Below, one piece after another: positions 8,612 through 19,343 of a DNA stretch of 64,000 nt (its first letter is position 1; each line of letters begins with the position of its first letter). A model generated the notes under the pieces. That model had not been told where the DNA came from. It saw only the letters and a list, made by a program, of their open reading frames with translations, and ran no database searches. Origin of the DNA: an uncultured Aggregatibacter sp. GTDB taxonomy: Bacteria > Pseudomonadota > Gammaproteobacteria > Enterobacterales > Pasteurellaceae. The translations under genes and the position numbers were made by a program. Location of the stretch: contig NZ_CABFLM010000093.1 of NCBI RefSeq assembly GCF_901873365.1, positions 21,012 to 85,011 on the forward strand. Direction: 5' to 3'.

Positions 8612-11600
8612 TTATGATTTCACTTCCACCAACGGCATAATCGCGCCGGTATCTTGATTTTTGATAAAGACATCAAGCTGATTGAAGGCGATCTCAATAT
8701 TATGTTCCGCAAATAATTCGTTAATACGGCGGTTTAACGCATCAATGGTATTTGTACGCTCGGAGACTTGAGACACATAAACCCGCAATTCATGATCTAA
8801 GGTGCTGGCGCCAAAACTGATGAATAAAGCACTTGGTTCAGGTTCTTTCATTACATTAGCTTGCTCAGCCGCCGCTTGTAACAATAAGCGTTTAACCAAG
8901 TCTAAATCGGAACCATATGCCACCCCGACCGAAATCACTAAGCGGGTAATGGTATTGGATAACGCCCAGTTAGTGACTTGTCCGGTCACAAAAGATTTAT
9001 TCGGCACAATCACTTCTTTGCGATCAGGATCGATAATCGTAATTGCACGAATACGAATTTTTGCGACCGTGCCGGTCACATCGTTAATGGTCACGGTATC
9101 ACCGACTCGAATCGGACGTTCAAATAAGAGAATAATACCCGACACGAAGTTCGCAAAAATTTCCTGCATACCGAAACCGAGACCCACAGAAAGCGCGGCG
9201 AATAACCACTGCAATTTAGACCATGACATCCCTAAGGTGGCAAACGCCCATGCGCCTCCAATAGCCACTAAGAGATAGGTTAATAAGGTATTAATCGTAT
9301 AAGGCGTGCCTTGCGACAACTTCACACGGGAGAAGATCAACACTTCTAAAATCCCCGGCAGGTTGCGCACCAAAATGTAAGTAATACCGATAATTACTAA
9401 AGCAACAATTAAGTTAAATAGCGAAATACTTTCGGTTACCACACCGGTTTCCGTTGTGGTCGTTTGTTGCCATAACGTAATATCGCGTAAGTAACTGGCT
9501 ACAGTAACTAAATCCGACCACACATAATAGAAAATCGCAAACAATGCCGTCCAAATGAATAAATCGCCAAAACGTAACAACTGACTGCGCACTTGGTTGA
9601 CCGCCATACCCTCTTCTTGTTCGCTCACCACCACGACATCCTCTGCAGAGGATCCATCATTGGCTTTCGTAGCTTTTTGCTGACGTTTTTCTTGCACGCG
9701 ACGGTATGCTAAACGACGGGAGGAAACCGTAATCGCACGATATATCGTATGGCGCGCCAACGACCAAACCACCCAAGCGATGTAGGTGTTAATCATATGG
9801 TTAATCAAGTTAAGTGCGGTGTAGTAATAACCGAGCGCAACCAATACAATCAATCCGACCGGCACTAATTGCAATAAAATGCGGACAATTTTTAAAACCA
9901 GTTCATCTCGGTGATCACGATTTGTCTGGCCTAATGTTTTTGAGGCTCTACGAAAACGTGGAGCAATAATGGCGATACAAAAAATCAAGGCAACCATGGT
10001 ATTCAATTCGCCAAGCACATCATTGGCTAAACCGCTATCCATGACATTACTGAAAACCGAGGTATTCAATAATAATACTACCGCGACAATGATTCGTTTC
10101 GTCACCGCTCTCAGTTTTTCCGCTTCATCCTGAGAAAAACCAAAATGACGAACGGAGATACCATTCGGTCGTAAAAGTGCAAGCACAAAGCTAAAGAACC
10201 ACCAGTATGCCGCCATACTCAACGACCATTGCCAAAATTCCGCCGGATTTCGAACAAAGAAAAAGCCTAACAGTTGGCATACGGCTAAAAACCATAATGT
10301 GGATGGCAAAGCGATAATCGCTGTCAATAAAAGCGCCATTGGCGTATGCCACTGACTGTCGGAACGAAGTGTATTAATTTCACTGTTAATGGTGGCTAAA
10401 CGTTGTTTAATCAGTGTTTTAAATCTGAAAATAATACCGCCAATCAGTACCAAAATTGCCACAAACATGAGCAAATAAGGCAAGTTATCAAAATTTTTCG
10501 GAAAACCTAATTTTTTACTAATTCCCTCAAATTGCTCACCAAGTGACATCGGTAACTGCTTAAACCACGCTAAATTGATCGGATTATTGCTTTTGACCCA
10601 AAAGCTTTGCTGATCCAACTTCGCCTGAATTTGATCGCTAAGCTGTGTAATTTGCTGTTGTGTCAATTCTAAAGAAATCGCCAAATTTAATTGGTTATTT
10701 AAAGATTTAATCACATCGGAGGCAATTTTACGGCGCTCCGTCAACAAATTAGTAAGCTGTGCTTTTTCTTCTGCCGTAAAGGTTTGATTCTGCTCGACTT
10801 GAACTTTCGCTAAATACGCTTCCAAATCATAAAGCTCATTGCGGCGTTGGGTCATGTCAAAAATTTGCACACGCAAATCCGCAATTTGTTTTGATAGACC
10901 TTGGATATTTAAGTTTGTCGGTAATTTTTGTTTTTGCTGTTGGATGATTCGTGATAACACCAAGGTGCCTTGCAACGCACTAATTTGTTCATCAATCGTA
11001 CGCTGTGTTTGCGTTAAGCTGTCTAACACGCTACGCATACGCAATTCATCTTGCGTTAAGGTGTTGGTTTTTTCCGTTTGTTCCAATAAAAATTGGCTCA
11101 GTTGCGCATTACGCTCCAACTCTTTCTGAATATAATTATTTTTAACCGCACTTTGGCTTTGTTGCTGTACTTGATCAACTTGATTTTGTGTTTGTGCCAA
11201 ATGCTGTTGATTAATCGCCTCTTGCATTGCGGAAATTTGTTGCTGTTGCACTTGCGCTCGGGCGTTTAATAAGTCATAACGGCTTTGGTATAACACCGTT
11301 AACTGATCGCTATTTTTCAGTAGAATTTGATTGTAATTATTTTTCAGCTCAATCAGTTGTAACTCTAACTGAGCCTGCTGTTTCAATGCTGCTGAAGTCG
11401 TACTATCGCCAAGCTTTTGATTAAGCTCTTGCGCACGCTTCAAATTGGCGGTTAATGTGGCTTGCGCCCGCTCAGATACGGAGCTTTGCCCCGCCAATTG
11501 ACTATTCACTACCCCTAACGCTGATTGCGTTTCCTGTTGTTGTTCGGTTAATTTTTCAAGCTGAGCCTGTAGATCCGCTAAGCGACGAGATTGATAATCT

Positions 11601-11938
11601 GCCGCTTTTACCGTATCCAATTGCTTTTTCAGCGTTTGTAACTCAGCACTATTTTTTTGAATTTCAGCATCTGCGCCATTCAAGGTAGCTTGTAGCGCCT
11701 CATTGGTCTTTTGCTGCGCTTGAATTTGTTGCAAGAGATCCAAAGAGGTTTGAATATCTGTGACCAACGTTTGTTTTTCATCGCCATCCGGCATTTTTTG
11801 TGCCGTAGCAAGATCCGCCTTGAGGCTTTTTTCCGTTGGCAAAGACAGAGTATTTTGATCGGCAAAGGCGCTTTGTGAGACCGCCATATTTAAAAATAAG
11901 GCAGCACAAAGTGCGGTTAAAAACGCGTTTATTTTCAT
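8612..11938 (-). CDS. mscK: Mechanosensitive channel MscK/KefA family
   Basis: 1108 residues, close to E. coli MscK (1120). A signal peptide (AFA near residue 26) leads to a long periplasmic coiled-coil region rich in Gln (about 30-470), then about 11 membrane helices (about 490-900). The MscS-like pore and beta domain follow, with the [33 protein letters not shown] signature near 900-935. These channels open on membrane tension; MscK also responds to external K+. The gene is 2 bases after the menE stop. Confidence 0.93.
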   Translation of the reverse strand: MKINAFLTALCAALFLNMAVSQSAFADQNTLSLPTEKSLKADLATAQKMPDGDEKQTLVTDIQTSLDLLQQIQAQQKTNEALQATLNGADAEIQKNSAELQTLKKQLDTVKAADYQSRRLADLQAQLEKLTEQQQETQSALGVVNSQLAGQSSVSERAQATLTANLKRAQELNQKLGDSTTSAALKQQAQLELQLIELKNNYNQILLKNSDQLTVLYQSRYDLLNARAQVQQQQISAMQEAINQQHLAQTQNQVDQVQQQSQSAVKNNYIQKELERNAQLSQFLLEQTEKTNTLTQDELRMRSVLDSLTQTQRTIDEQISALQGTLVLSRIIQQQKQKLPTNLNIQGLSKQIADLRVQIFDMTQRRNELYDLEAYLAKVQVEQNQTFTAEEKAQLTNLLTERRKIASDVIKSLNNQLNLAISLELTQQQITQLSDQIQAKLDQQSFWVKSNNPINLAWFKQLPMSLGEQFEGISKKLGFPKNFDNLPYLLMFVAILVLIGGIIFRFKTLIKQRLATINSEINTLRSDSQWHTPMALLLTAIIALPSTLWFLAVCQLLGFFFVRNPAEFWQWSLSMAAYWWFFSFVLALLRPNGISVRHFGFSQDEAEKLRAVTKRIIVAVVLLLNTSVFSNVMDSGLANDVLGELNTMVALIFCIAIIAPRFRRASKTLGQTNRDHRDELVLKIVRILLQLVPVGLIVLVALGYYYTALNLINHMINTYIAWVVWSLARHTIYRAITVSSRRLAYRRVQEKRQQKATKANDGSSAEDVVVVSEQEEGMAVNQVRSQLLRFGDLFIWTALFAIFYYVWSDLVTVASYLRDITLWQQTTTTETGVVTESISLFNLIVALVIIGITYILVRNLPGILEVLIFSRVKLSQGTPYTINTLLTYLLVAIGGAWAFATLGMSWSKLQWLFAALSVGLGFGMQEIFANFVSGIILLFERPIRVGDTVTINDVTGTVAKIRIRAITIIDPDRKEVIVPNKSFVTGQVTNWALSNTITRLVISVGVAYGSDLDLVKRLLLQAAAEQANVMKEPEPSALFISFGASTLDHELRVYVSQVSERTNTIDALNRRINELFAEHNIEIAFNQLDVFIKNQDTGAIMPLVEVKS

Positions 11939-11940
11939 AT

Positions 11941-13368
11941 TTATCCTAATTGTTTCGCTAGCCAGTCTGCTAACGTTTTCCGAGAAACTTTGATTGCGCC
12001 GTCGCTTAAATTTAACGGCAATTCATAATAGGCAACAGGTTGTTTAAAACGTTCCAATCGCCCTTGTAAAAATCCGTTCAGATTTTCCACCGCACTTTTT
12101 GTCGATTCTCGCCATTCTACAATGGCCACCGGTCGTTGACCAAACTCCGGATCGGTGACAGGCAACACAAAAACCTGTTTGACTAAATCAGACTGTAGAA
12201 TCCACTTTTCAATTTCTTCCGGCTGAATGTTTTCCCCACCGGAAATAAACATATTATCAATTCGCCCTGAAATCACAAGTTCGCCGTCGTGCCACACACC
12301 TTTATCTTTGGTGGCAAACCAACCTTGTTCGTTAAGAAGAGAAACGATGCGGTCCTGTTGCCAATAACCTAGCGCCAAGCCTGCACCACGCAACCAAATT
12401 TCCTCATTGTGCAAACAGTATTCACGTCCAGCTAAGGGCTGTCCTACCCCGTTTTTTTCATCACTTTGTTTAGCAAACACCGTGGAGGCCATTTCTGTCA
12501 TGCCATAACCGGAATAACTTTTCACACCAAGACGATGTAACGATTGTGTCAGTGCTAACGGAATATGTGCCCCGCCAAGCAATACGGCGCGTGTTTGTAT
12601 TGCTGTTGGTTTTTCCTGCAAATACTGTAACCAGCGTTGCACTTGCGTTGGCACTAAGGAGACATGAGTCACCTGATTGACGGCCGCATAAAAATCCTCA
12701 CCGGGTAACACCAAGGTTGCCCCAGTCGTCAACCAACGCCACACAATGCCTTGCCCGGAGACGTGATACAACGGCAATGAAAGCAACCATGAATCTGCCG
12801 CACCAAATTGCATTAAATCACATACGCCTTGTGCGTTTGCATAATGTGCTTGCGCATTATGCACAACGGCTTTGGGTAAGCCCGTGGAACCTGATGTGAG
12901 CGTCATGGTCGCCGGTTGCGTCAAATTAACGGGAAAATCGCCGAAAGCCTCGATTTTCTCTGCCTGCTTTATGGCATCCGAAAAAGTAAAAAAACACCTG
13001 AAAATCTCACCGCACTTTTGGGATTCTGCAACACATTCTTCGTGATCTGTGGTAAAGAAAAAATCCGCATTATAGGATTGGCAAAGCGCAATACGTTTTT
13101 CCAGTGGAAACATGGGGTTGAGCATTAAAACGCGGGCACCGATTTGAATCGCCGATAAATAAAATAACACCAGTTCTAGGCGATTTTTCCCACACAATGC
13201 GATGCCATTTTGTGGCTTCACACCAAGATGTTGTAAATATGTGGAGATTTGCTGTGTTTTTTCGAGGAGTTGCGGCCATGTAAAAGCGTCGCCTTGCAAA
13301 ACTTGCAAGGCGATTCGCTTGGAAAATAAAGGAGATTGTGCAAATTGACGACCAAGTGCCATAAGCAT
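11941..13368 (-). CDS. menE: o-Succinylbenzoate-CoA ligase
   Basis: 475 residues, an ANL-superfamily acyl-CoA ligase of the menaquinone pathway. The ATP-binding P-loop MTLTSGSTGLPKAVVHN lies near residue 150-166, SGYGMTEMAS (A5 motif) near 280, and ISGRIDNMFISGGENIQPEEIE (A8/hinge) near 365-386. Length and the H. influenzae neighbourhood (seqA upstream, mscK downstream) support MenE over other ligases. The start overlaps the seqA stop (TAATG), so the genes are coupled. The other men genes are not in this window. Confidence 0.9.
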   Translation of the reverse strand: MLMALGRQFAQSPLFSKRIALQVLQGDAFTWPQLLEKTQQISTYLQHLGVKPQNGIALCGKNRLELVLFYLSAIQIGARVLMLNPMFPLEKRIALCQSYNADFFFTTDHEECVAESQKCGEIFRCFFTFSDAIKQAEKIEAFGDFPVNLTQPATMTLTSGSTGLPKAVVHNAQAHYANAQGVCDLMQFGAADSWLLSLPLYHVSGQGIVWRWLTTGATLVLPGEDFYAAVNQVTHVSLVPTQVQRWLQYLQEKPTAIQTRAVLLGGAHIPLALTQSLHRLGVKSYSGYGMTEMASTVFAKQSDEKNGVGQPLAGREYCLHNEEIWLRGAGLALGYWQQDRIVSLLNEQGWFATKDKGVWHDGELVISGRIDNMFISGGENIQPEEIEKWILQSDLVKQVFVLPVTDPEFGQRPVAIVEWRESTKSAVENLNGFLQGRLERFKQPVAYYELPLNLSDGAIKVSRKTLADWLAKQLG

Positions 13369-13994
13369 TAATTTGCCGTAAAAAATGACCGCACTTGATC
13401 AATTAATTGTTCCGGCAAATGCATGGACTGCATCGCGCCTTCCAACATAAGCATTTTACGACCGCTGTTGGTATTTGTGATCACCCAATATGGCGTGTCA
13501 GGAATTTGTTTTGGTTTCGTGTGGTTCCCCGCCATCAGCAAGGTGCCTTCATCACGGGCAAAATAAACGCGCGTACGTCCTTGCAATGACTCGGTGGCGA
13601 GAGCAAACCCTTCCGGATTGGTGCGATATAAAATTGTCAGAATATTTAAGAAACGAATAACCGCTTTATTTTCTTGTTTAAATGCTTCTGAGTTGAGTAA
13701 CGCTTCTAATTTCTCAATGGTTTTTTGCGTTACGGCATCAGGCTGCTTTTTCACAGCAGGCTTTATTGCATCGCTTGATTCCGGCGCTGCATTGACTTTT
13801 TTGGCGTCCTGTTTCGTGTTAGCGGAAGAAGAATGTTCAACTGACGAAGATAAACTCTCGGCAAAAGGAACATAGCTGTTTTTCGTGGAAAGATTGAGCA
13901 AACGACGTAAAATATCCGAAGCGCTTTCACCAATTGATTGCGTATTACCGGCAATGTATTGATAAAGCTCTTCATCCACTTCGATAATTTTCAT
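13368..13994 (-). CDS. seqA: Negative modulator of replication initiation SeqA
   Basis: 208 residues. SeqA binds hemimethylated GATC sites and sequesters oriC after initiation. The N-terminal oligomerisation part MKIIEVDEELYQYIAGNTQSIGESASDILRRLL is clear, a polar linker follows (about 45-90), and the C-terminal DNA-binding part contains RTRVYFARDEGTLLMAGNHTKPKQIP and the ending NTNSGRKM. It is the first gene of the seqA-menE pair and divergent to ybfF. Confidence 0.95.
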   Translation of the reverse strand: MKIIEVDEELYQYIAGNTQSIGESASDILRRLLNLSTKNSYVPFAESLSSSVEHSSSANTKQDAKKVNAAPESSDAIKPAVKKQPDAVTQKTIEKLEALLNSEAFKQENKAVIRFLNILTILYRTNPEGFALATESLQGRTRVYFARDEGTLLMAGNHTKPKQIPDTPYWVITNTNSGRKMLMLEGAMQSMHLPEQLIDQVRSFFTAN

Positions 13995-14080
13995 TTTCTC
14001 TCTCCACTTGCTTGATCTCTTTAACCTTTTGACACATTATAACGAGCTGTAAGCAAATTCTCCAGCCCCAAATTTAACCG

Positions 14081-14881
14081 ATGAAAAAATTACTCAACTT
14101 CCAATTTAATGAATTAAAACAAGCAATTAATAAACCTGTTTTGGTGTTCATTCACGGTTTATTCGGCGATATGAATAACTTGGGCGTCATCGCCCGCGCA
14201 TTCAGTGATGATTATTCCATTCTACGGGTGGATTTACGTAATCACGGCTTGAGTTTTCATAGCGAAGACATGAATTATGATTTAATGGCAAAAGATGTAG
14301 CTGACGTGATTCATTCTTTGGGCATTCGTGAAGTGATTTTAATCGGGCACTCCATGGGGGGAAAAACCGCTATGGTTTGTGCGGCAAATTACCCTGAATT
14401 AGTAAAACGCTTAGTGGTGATTGATATTGCGCCTGTCGCGTATGGCGAACATGGGCACGATGATGTATTCAACGGTTTATTTGCTGTAAAAAATGCACAA
14501 CCCCATACCCGTCAAGAGGCTAAGCCCATTTTAGCGCAATATATTCAGGATGAACGCGTACAACAGTTTATGTTGAAATCCTTTGATGCCTCAAGTGCCG
14601 ATTATTTTCGCTTTAATTTGACCGCACTTAAACACAATTACCCTCACTTAATGGGCTGGGAATCACGCCACATCACACAACCTTGCTTGTTTATCAAAGG
14701 TGGCAATTCCTCCTACATTTTACCCGAATACACCGATCGGATTTTATCCCAATGCCCACACGCTGCCTCCTTTACCATTAACGGTAGCGGACATTGGGTT
14801 CATGCGGAAAAACCGCAATTTGTTATCCGTGCAATCACACATTTTTTAAATAGAATTGATAGCCACGGGGAATCTAAATAG
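14081..14881 (+). CDS. ybfF: Alpha/beta-hydrolase esterase YbfF
   Basis: 266 residues, a cytoplasmic esterase of the YbfF group. The catalytic triad parts are visible: the nucleophile elbow GHSMGGKTA (Ser near residue 94), the oxyanion segment VFIHGLFGDMNNLG, and the C-terminal SGHWVHAEKPQ with the His. The natural substrate is unclear; E. coli YbfF acts on acyl-CoA-type and small esters. It is divergent to seqA and followed by ybfE-fldA-fur. Confidence 0.92.
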   Translation: MKKLLNFQFNELKQAINKPVLVFIHGLFGDMNNLGVIARAFSDDYSILRVDLRNHGLSFHSEDMNYDLMAKDVADVIHSLGIREVILIGHSMGGKTAMVCAANYPELVKRLVVIDIAPVAYGEHGHDDVFNGLFAVKNAQPHTRQEAKPILAQYIQDERVQQFMLKSFDASSADYFRFNLTALKHNYPHLMGWESRHITQPCLFIKGGNSSYILPEYTDRILSQCPHAASFTINGSGHWVHAEKPQFVIRAITHFLNRIDSHGESK

Positions 14882-15011
14882 AATTTCATTTGCTTGTTAA
14901 TTATGATATAGTTTTCTCCCAAATTTGGTTGTGGCTTATCATTATCACTTCTGAAATAATTCTCTTTGGTTAGAATGGCAGAAGTCGACTTACAGGTCAG
15001 TGGTTAACAAA

Positions 15012-15290
15012 ATGGCAAAACAAGATTCTGACTGTATTACTTTAGATTTATTTAACGAAATTCGTAGAGTTGGACGTCCGAAAACCAATCCACTGAGTCG
15101 GGAACAACAAATCCGTATTAATAAGCGCAATCAATTAAAACGTGATAAATCCTGTGGATTAAAGCGTGTCGAATTAAAATTGCATGCGGACTTGGTTCAA
15201 CAATTAGAAGATTTAGCATCCCTACGAAATGTGAATCGTGCCGAGCTTATTGGCATAATTTTACAAGATTATTTTAACATTAATAAATAG
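15012..15290 (+). CDS. ybfE: YbfE family putative DNA-binding protein
   Basis: 92 residues. It has a basic centre RRVGRPKTNPLSREQQIRINKRNQLKRDKSCG and a C-terminal ribbon-helix-helix-like part (RVELKLHADLVQQLEDLASLRNVNRAELIGIIL). E. coli YbfE is called a LexA-regulated protein and begins MAKEQ, so the ATG at 15012 (MAKQDS) is preferred over the in-frame GTG at 15000, although the GTG has the better-spaced AGG. No SOS box was found upstream. It ends 8 bases before fldA and is likely cotranscribed with it. Confidence 0.85.
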   Translation: MAKQDSDCITLDLFNEIRRVGRPKTNPLSREQQIRINKRNQLKRDKSCGLKRVELKLHADLVQQLEDLASLRNVNRAELIGIILQDYFNINK

Positions 15291-15298
15291 GTAACAAG

Positions 15299-15823
15299 AT
15301 GGCTGTTGTCGGCTTATTTTATGGTAGTGATACTGGCAATACAGAAAACATTGCCAAAATGATTCAAAAACAATTAGGCAGCGAATTAGTTGATATTCGC
15401 GATATTGCCAAAAGTAGCAAAGAAGATATCGAGGCTTACGATTTTCTCTTATTCGGTATTCCGACGTGGTACTACGGCGAAGCGCAATGTGACTGGGATG
15501 ACTTTTTCCCAACATTAGAGCAAATTGATTTTACGGATAAACTTGTCGCCATCTTTGGCTGTGGCGATCAGGAAGATTATGCAGATTATTTCTGTGACGC
15601 CATGGGAACCGTGCGTAATATTATCGAGCCGCACGGTGCGATTATTGTCGGACATTGGCCGACAGAAGGTTACAACTTTGAATCTTCACAAGCATTAGTT
15701 GACGATGATACGTTTGTCGGATTATGCATTGATGAAGATCGTCAACCGGAATTAACGTCTGAACGTGTCAACAAATGGGTTAAACAAGTTTATGACGAAA
15801 TGTGTTTGGCTGAGTTAGCTTAA
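15299..15823 (+). CDS. fldA: Flavodoxin I
   Basis: 174 residues, a long-chain flavodoxin: a soluble FMN electron carrier used by enzymes such as IspG/IspH and activases. The phosphate-binding loop FYGSDTGNTENIAK is at residues 7-20; the FMN-contacting FGIPTWYYGEAQCDW and the GCGDQEDYADYFCDAMG segments follow. It sits directly upstream of fur, an arrangement kept in Pasteurellaceae and Enterobacteriaceae. A short 19-base gap to fur contains AAGGAG. Confidence 0.96.
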   Translation: MAVVGLFYGSDTGNTENIAKMIQKQLGSELVDIRDIAKSSKEDIEAYDFLLFGIPTWYYGEAQCDWDDFFPTLEQIDFTDKLVAIFGCGDQEDYADYFCDAMGTVRNIIEPHGAIIVGHWPTEGYNFESSQALVDDDTFVGLCIDEDRQPELTSERVNKWVKQVYDEMCLAELA

Positions 15824-15842
15824 TAGCAAAAAAGGAGCTGTT

Positions 15843-16283
15843 ATGTCTGAAGAAAACATCAAATTATTAAAAAAAGCAGGATTGAAAATTACGGAACCCC
15901 GTTTGACGATTCTTGCTTTAATGCAAAAACACAGTGAACAGCATTTTTCCGCAGAAGATGTTTACAAAATGCTATTGGAGAATGGTTCAGACATTGGTTT
16001 AGCAACGGTATATCGTGTTTTAAATCAATTCGATGAAGCCAAAATCTTAATTCGCCATAACTTTGAAGGAAATAAATCGGTTTTTGAGTTGGCGCCAACC
16101 CAACATCACGACCATATTATCTGCACCGATTGCGGTAAAGTATTTGAATTTAATGATGAATTAATTGAAAATCGCCAAAAAGAAATCAGTAAACAGCACG
16201 GCATTGAACTCTCCAGCCACAGTCTATATCTCTATGGCAAATGTAGTGACATTAATCAATGCCCAGAAAACAACAAAAAATAA
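15843..16283 (+). CDS. fur: Ferric uptake regulator
   Basis: 146 residues. Fur is the Fe2+-dependent repressor of iron uptake genes. The winged helix with SDIGLATVYRVLNQFDEA (recognition helix) and the zinc/iron residues in HHDHIICTDCGKVFEF are intact. The C-terminus HGIELSSHSLYLYGKCSD...C carries the second Cys pair. AAGGAGCTGTT precedes the ATG. It is the last gene of the ybfE-fldA-fur string and is followed by a strong terminator. Confidence 0.97.
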   Translation: MSEENIKLLKKAGLKITEPRLTILALMQKHSEQHFSAEDVYKMLLENGSDIGLATVYRVLNQFDEAKILIRHNFEGNKSVFELAPTQHHDHIICTDCGKVFEFNDELIENRQKEISKQHGIELSSHSLYLYGKCSDINQCPENNKK

Positions 16284-16290
16284 TGCCATA

Positions 16291-16325
16291 AAAAGAACCG
16301 AATGTACGATGCATTCGGTTCTTTT
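16291..16325 (+). terminator. Rho-independent terminator after fur
   Basis: A perfect 14-bp stem (AAAAGAACCGAATG at 16291-16304 with its complement at 16312-16325) with a 7-base loop, ending in TTTT. The A-rich left arm allows action on the convergent cupin gene transcript too. Confidence 0.88.
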
Positions 16326-16352
16326 CATTTCAACACACTTTGATCTAAAGAC

Positions 16353-16688
16353 TTATTTATCTTTTGGGAAAACCACCGTTAAAAACATTTTAAAATTCTC
16401 TAACGCAAATAACGCATGGGGAACATCTGCCGGCAACACAATACTTTCTCCGGCACTTACCTCATAATCGGTTTTATCAATCGTAATTCTTGTCTTTCCT
16501 TCAAGCATAGTGACCAATGCATCGCCACGAGATTTATGTGCACTAATCTCCTCACCTTTCGGCAAACAAAACATCGTCAACCCGACGGCAGGATTTTGTG
16601 AAAAGGTTTTGCTAATGACCTGACCGTCTTGATAAGTTAAAAGATCATTCAGTTTAAGAACAGTTGCTTTTTCAATATTCTTTAACAT
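16353..16688 (-). CDS. Small cupin-domain protein
   Basis: 111 residues forming a single cupin barrel. The first cupin motif is seen around KGEEISAHKSRGDALVTMLEG (an H...E-type metal site in which the usual second His is changed), and the second as PADVPHALFALENFKMFLTVV. AGGAGG lies 8 bases before the ATG, an unusually strong ribosome-binding site for this window. It may be a metal-dependent enzyme or a ligand-binding protein; nothing nearby points to a substrate. Confidence 0.8.
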   Translation of the reverse strand: MLKNIEKATVLKLNDLLTYQDGQVISKTFSQNPAVGLTMFCLPKGEEISAHKSRGDALVTMLEGKTRITIDKTDYEVSAGESIVLPADVPHALFALENFKMFLTVVFPKDK

Positions 16689-16854
16689 CCCTATACCTCC
16701 TTGACATGATTCAATAGAACCGCCTTGTTACGGCAAAATAATTATATTCCCATCACAAATGAAATTCATTATTATTTTGATAATTTAAACCTACCCTCTT
16801 TTTAACGCAAACGCATTAAACTTGCCCAGATATCGCATAAGTGCGGTCATTTTT

Positions 16855-19011
16855 TTAGTTGTCTGCATCTTTTTGTAATAACCAACAATTATGAATTTGC
16901 TTATTGCGTTCAAAATCCAACGGCAAGGTTTTGTGAGAAATTTCCACCGCACTTAAGCCTAATTCTTCCAACTTAGCAAAATCCATTTTGAAACCGCGTT
17001 TGTTGTTAGAGAACACAATGGTGCCATTCTGGCGCAGAATACGTTTTAAATTCGTCATTAACTTAATATGATCCCGTTGCACATCCCAATTGTCTTCCAT
17101 CCGTTTTGAATTGGAGAATGTCGGCGGATCAACAAAAATCAAATCAAACTGACGGTCGCATTGCTCTAGCCATTGCAGGCAATCCGCTTGAATCAGTTTG
17201 TGTTGTTTACCTTCAATGTCGTTCAACAACAAATTCTGTTCCGCCCAGTTGAGATAGGTATTTGACATATCCACGGTCGTGGTCGATTTTGCCTTACCCA
17301 ACGCTGCATGCACTGTTGCCGAACCGGTGTAAGCAAACAAATTGAGGAAATCTTTGCCTTGCGCCATTTCGCCCAACATTTTACGGGTCAGGCGGTGATC
17401 CAAAAACAAGCCGGTATCCAAATAATCCGTTAAATTCACCCACAACTTCGCGCCATATTCGTTCACATAAAAATACTCGCCTTTATTTGCCAATTTTTCA
17501 TATTGATTGGTACCTTTTTGTTTTTGGCGCACTTTCAGAATCAACTTATTGGTTTCAATGCCGGTCACTTGCAAGGTGGCATTCACCGCATCCAACAACC
17601 GTTGGCGCGCTTTGTTTTCATCAATATTTTTCGGCGCAGCATATTCCTGCACCACAATGTGATCAGCATAACGATCCACCGCTAAATTGTATTCCGGCAA
17701 ATCCGCATCATATAAGCGATAAGCGTCTAGTCCTTGCTGCTTCGCCCATTTTTCAATTTTCTTGATATTTTTTTGTAGGCGATTCGCAAAATCCACCGCC
17801 ACTTCAGACGTTACCGAAGAAGTGTGGTCAAATTCTAGGGTGTTTTCTACCGCACTTTGCTCTGTGCGCTCGGCAATTTGATAATTTTTCTGGACACAAT
17901 CCAACGGGCCATTCTTCGCTTTAAACTGACGATGAGAACGCAAACGCAAGCAATCCAATAGGCTTGGTTCACCACTGAAAATAGAGGCGTTCCAGCCGGC
18001 AAATTGTTGTTTTAAGCGTTGCCCAAACACAGAATACAAGGCAATCAGCGCCGGCGTTGTGCCTAAACGTTCGCCGTACGGTGGGTTACAAATCACCGTG
18101 CCCGCCACGTTCGGACTTGGATTTTTTATCGCCGCCACATCGCCCTGTTGCCATTGCATCAAATGCGCCACGCCGGCATTTTTGGCGTTTTGTTTGGCTT
18201 TTTGTAACACGCGATGATCCAAATCGAAGCCATAAAAGTGCGGTAGATTTTCACGTTGTTTTTCGGCTTCCGCCAAGGCTAAGGCCTCTTCCTTCACCTT
18301 TTCCCACGCTGCCTGATTATGCCCTTGCCAAAAATCAAAGCCCCAATGCAAACGATATAATTGCGGGGCAATTTGTGCTTCCATTTGTGCCGCTTCAATC
18401 AATAGCGTACCGGAGCCACACATCGGGTCCACCAACGGCGTGCCTTTTTGCCAACCGGAACGCAACACAATCGCGGCCGCCAAGGTTTCACGCAACGGCG
18501 CTTTGCCGGTGTCTTCACGATAACCGCGCATGTGCAACGCATCGCCGCTTAAATCAAGCGACAGCACCACGTCATCACGATTCAAATACGCATGAATACG
18601 AATATCCGGTTGTTCTTTATCCACGTTTGGACGGGCTAGACCATGGCGTTCAAAATAATCCACAATGCCGTCTTTCACACGCATCGCGCCAAATTGGGTA
18701 TGGCGAATTTCTTGGTTCGTACCGTTAAAATCCACGAAAAAATGGACTTTTTCATCAAAATAATCCAACCAATTCACGCCCACCACAGCGGAATATAAGT
18801 CCAAATCGCTAAAGACTTTAGCTTGCACGATAGGCAATAAAATACGTGAACTCAAGCGGCTCCAAAGCAAAGTGCGATACAGGGTTTCGTCATCTGCCCA
18901 ATAATGCACGCCGCCTTGCGCGACTTTGGCATCCTGTGCGCCTAACTCGGTCAATTCGGATTTCAAAAGCTCTTCAAACCCACGGGCAGTGGTGGCAAAA
19001 AGTTGTTTCAT
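16855..19011 (-). CDS. rlmL: Bifunctional 23S rRNA methyltransferase RlmKL (m2G2445 / m7G2069)
   Basis: 718 residues, full length for RlmKL. An N-terminal THUMP domain (about 45-155) is followed by the RlmL methyltransferase with [14 protein letters not shown] (motif I, near 190) and the catalytic [11 protein letters not shown] (near 305). The C-terminal RlmK half has [17 protein letters not shown] and [15 protein letters not shown]. Each half methylates one guanine of 23S rRNA. The first about 105 codons plus the upstream region are repeated at 29,861-30,254 on the far side of the transposon. Confidence 0.96.
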   Translation of the reverse strand: MKQLFATTARGFEELLKSELTELGAQDAKVAQGGVHYWADDETLYRTLLWSRLSSRILLPIVQAKVFSDLDLYSAVVGVNWLDYFDEKVHFFVDFNGTNQEIRHTQFGAMRVKDGIVDYFERHGLARPNVDKEQPDIRIHAYLNRDDVVLSLDLSGDALHMRGYREDTGKAPLRETLAAAIVLRSGWQKGTPLVDPMCGSGTLLIEAAQMEAQIAPQLYRLHWGFDFWQGHNQAAWEKVKEEALALAEAEKQRENLPHFYGFDLDHRVLQKAKQNAKNAGVAHLMQWQQGDVAAIKNPSPNVAGTVICNPPYGERLGTTPALIALYSVFGQRLKQQFAGWNASIFSGEPSLLDCLRLRSHRQFKAKNGPLDCVQKNYQIAERTEQSAVENTLEFDHTSSVTSEVAVDFANRLQKNIKKIEKWAKQQGLDAYRLYDADLPEYNLAVDRYADHIVVQEYAAPKNIDENKARQRLLDAVNATLQVTGIETNKLILKVRQKQKGTNQYEKLANKGEYFYVNEYGAKLWVNLTDYLDTGLFLDHRLTRKMLGEMAQGKDFLNLFAYTGSATVHAALGKAKSTTTVDMSNTYLNWAEQNLLLNDIEGKQHKLIQADCLQWLEQCDRQFDLIFVDPPTFSNSKRMEDNWDVQRDHIKLMTNLKRILRQNGTIVFSNNKRGFKMDFAKLEELGLSAVEISHKTLPLDFERNKQIHNCWLLQKDADN

Positions 19012-19091
19012 AAGATCTCAATGGTTGGAAAAAATTGGCGGGAATTATAGCAGTTTTAAGCGACTCAGTGCGTTGAAGTGCGGTGGATTTT
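18697..19091. repeat. Direct repeat copy A: rlmL 5' end and upstream region
   Basis: This 395-bp stretch (first about 105 codons of rlmL plus 80 bp upstream) is repeated in the same orientation at 29,861-30,254. By eye the two copies differ at about 17-20 positions and by one indel. Copy A belongs to the intact gene. The repeat ends 12 bases before the target-site duplication of the transposon. Confidence 0.93.
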
Positions 19092-19103
19092 ACGGATATT
19101 TTA

Positions 19104-19111
19104 GATTCATC
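19104..19111. repeat. Target-site duplication, left copy (GATTCATC)
   Basis: GATTCATC at 19104-19111 abuts the left inverted repeat. The identical 8 bases at 27695-27702 abut the right inverted repeat. IS1595-family elements are known to make 8-bp duplications. Confidence 0.9.
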
Positions 19112-19139
19112 CGGTATTATGTAGCAGTTGCACAAAGAT
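19112..19139. repeat. Terminal inverted repeat, left (28 bp)
   Basis: Starts CGGTATTATGTAGCAG and ends CACAAAGAT. All 28 bases match the reverse complement of 27667-27694; the match stops at the next inner base. The exact 8-bp duplication outside it fixes the outer end. Confidence 0.92.
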
Positions 19140-19172
19140 CTAAATGCAATCTTAACTGCAGTAAAATTTTCG

Positions 19173-19206
19173 ATGCTCTTAACTCCAAAAACAGGGTTAA
19201 GAGCAT
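19173..19206 (+). terminator. Hairpin just inside the left transposon end
   Basis: An 11-bp perfect stem, ATGCTCTTAAC (19173-19183) with GTTAAGAGCAT (19196-19206), loop 12 bases, followed by TTCTTTT. It probably terminates transcription entering from the rlmL side, and it may end the tnpA1 transcript on the other strand. The T-tract is broken, so strength is uncertain. Confidence 0.55.
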
Positions 19207-19343
19207 TTCTTTTACCGTATTTTAGCCGATTCCCTCACTGATTACACAATATTTCCTTATTACAGGCGTAGCTAATCCGCTCAACCTTGTCAAAGGTAAG
19301 CAGATTTCCCTGTTCATTCTAATTAGTTTTGCAATTAAGAAAA

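Noticed and set aside
14882..15011. SOS box for ybfE (a LexA-regulated gene in E. coli)
   Set aside because: No CTGT-N8-ACAG with fewer than two mismatches was seen upstream.
18057..18728. 223-residue plus-strand open frame
   Set aside because: Antisense shadow of rlmL; Pro/Arg/His-rich with no start signals.
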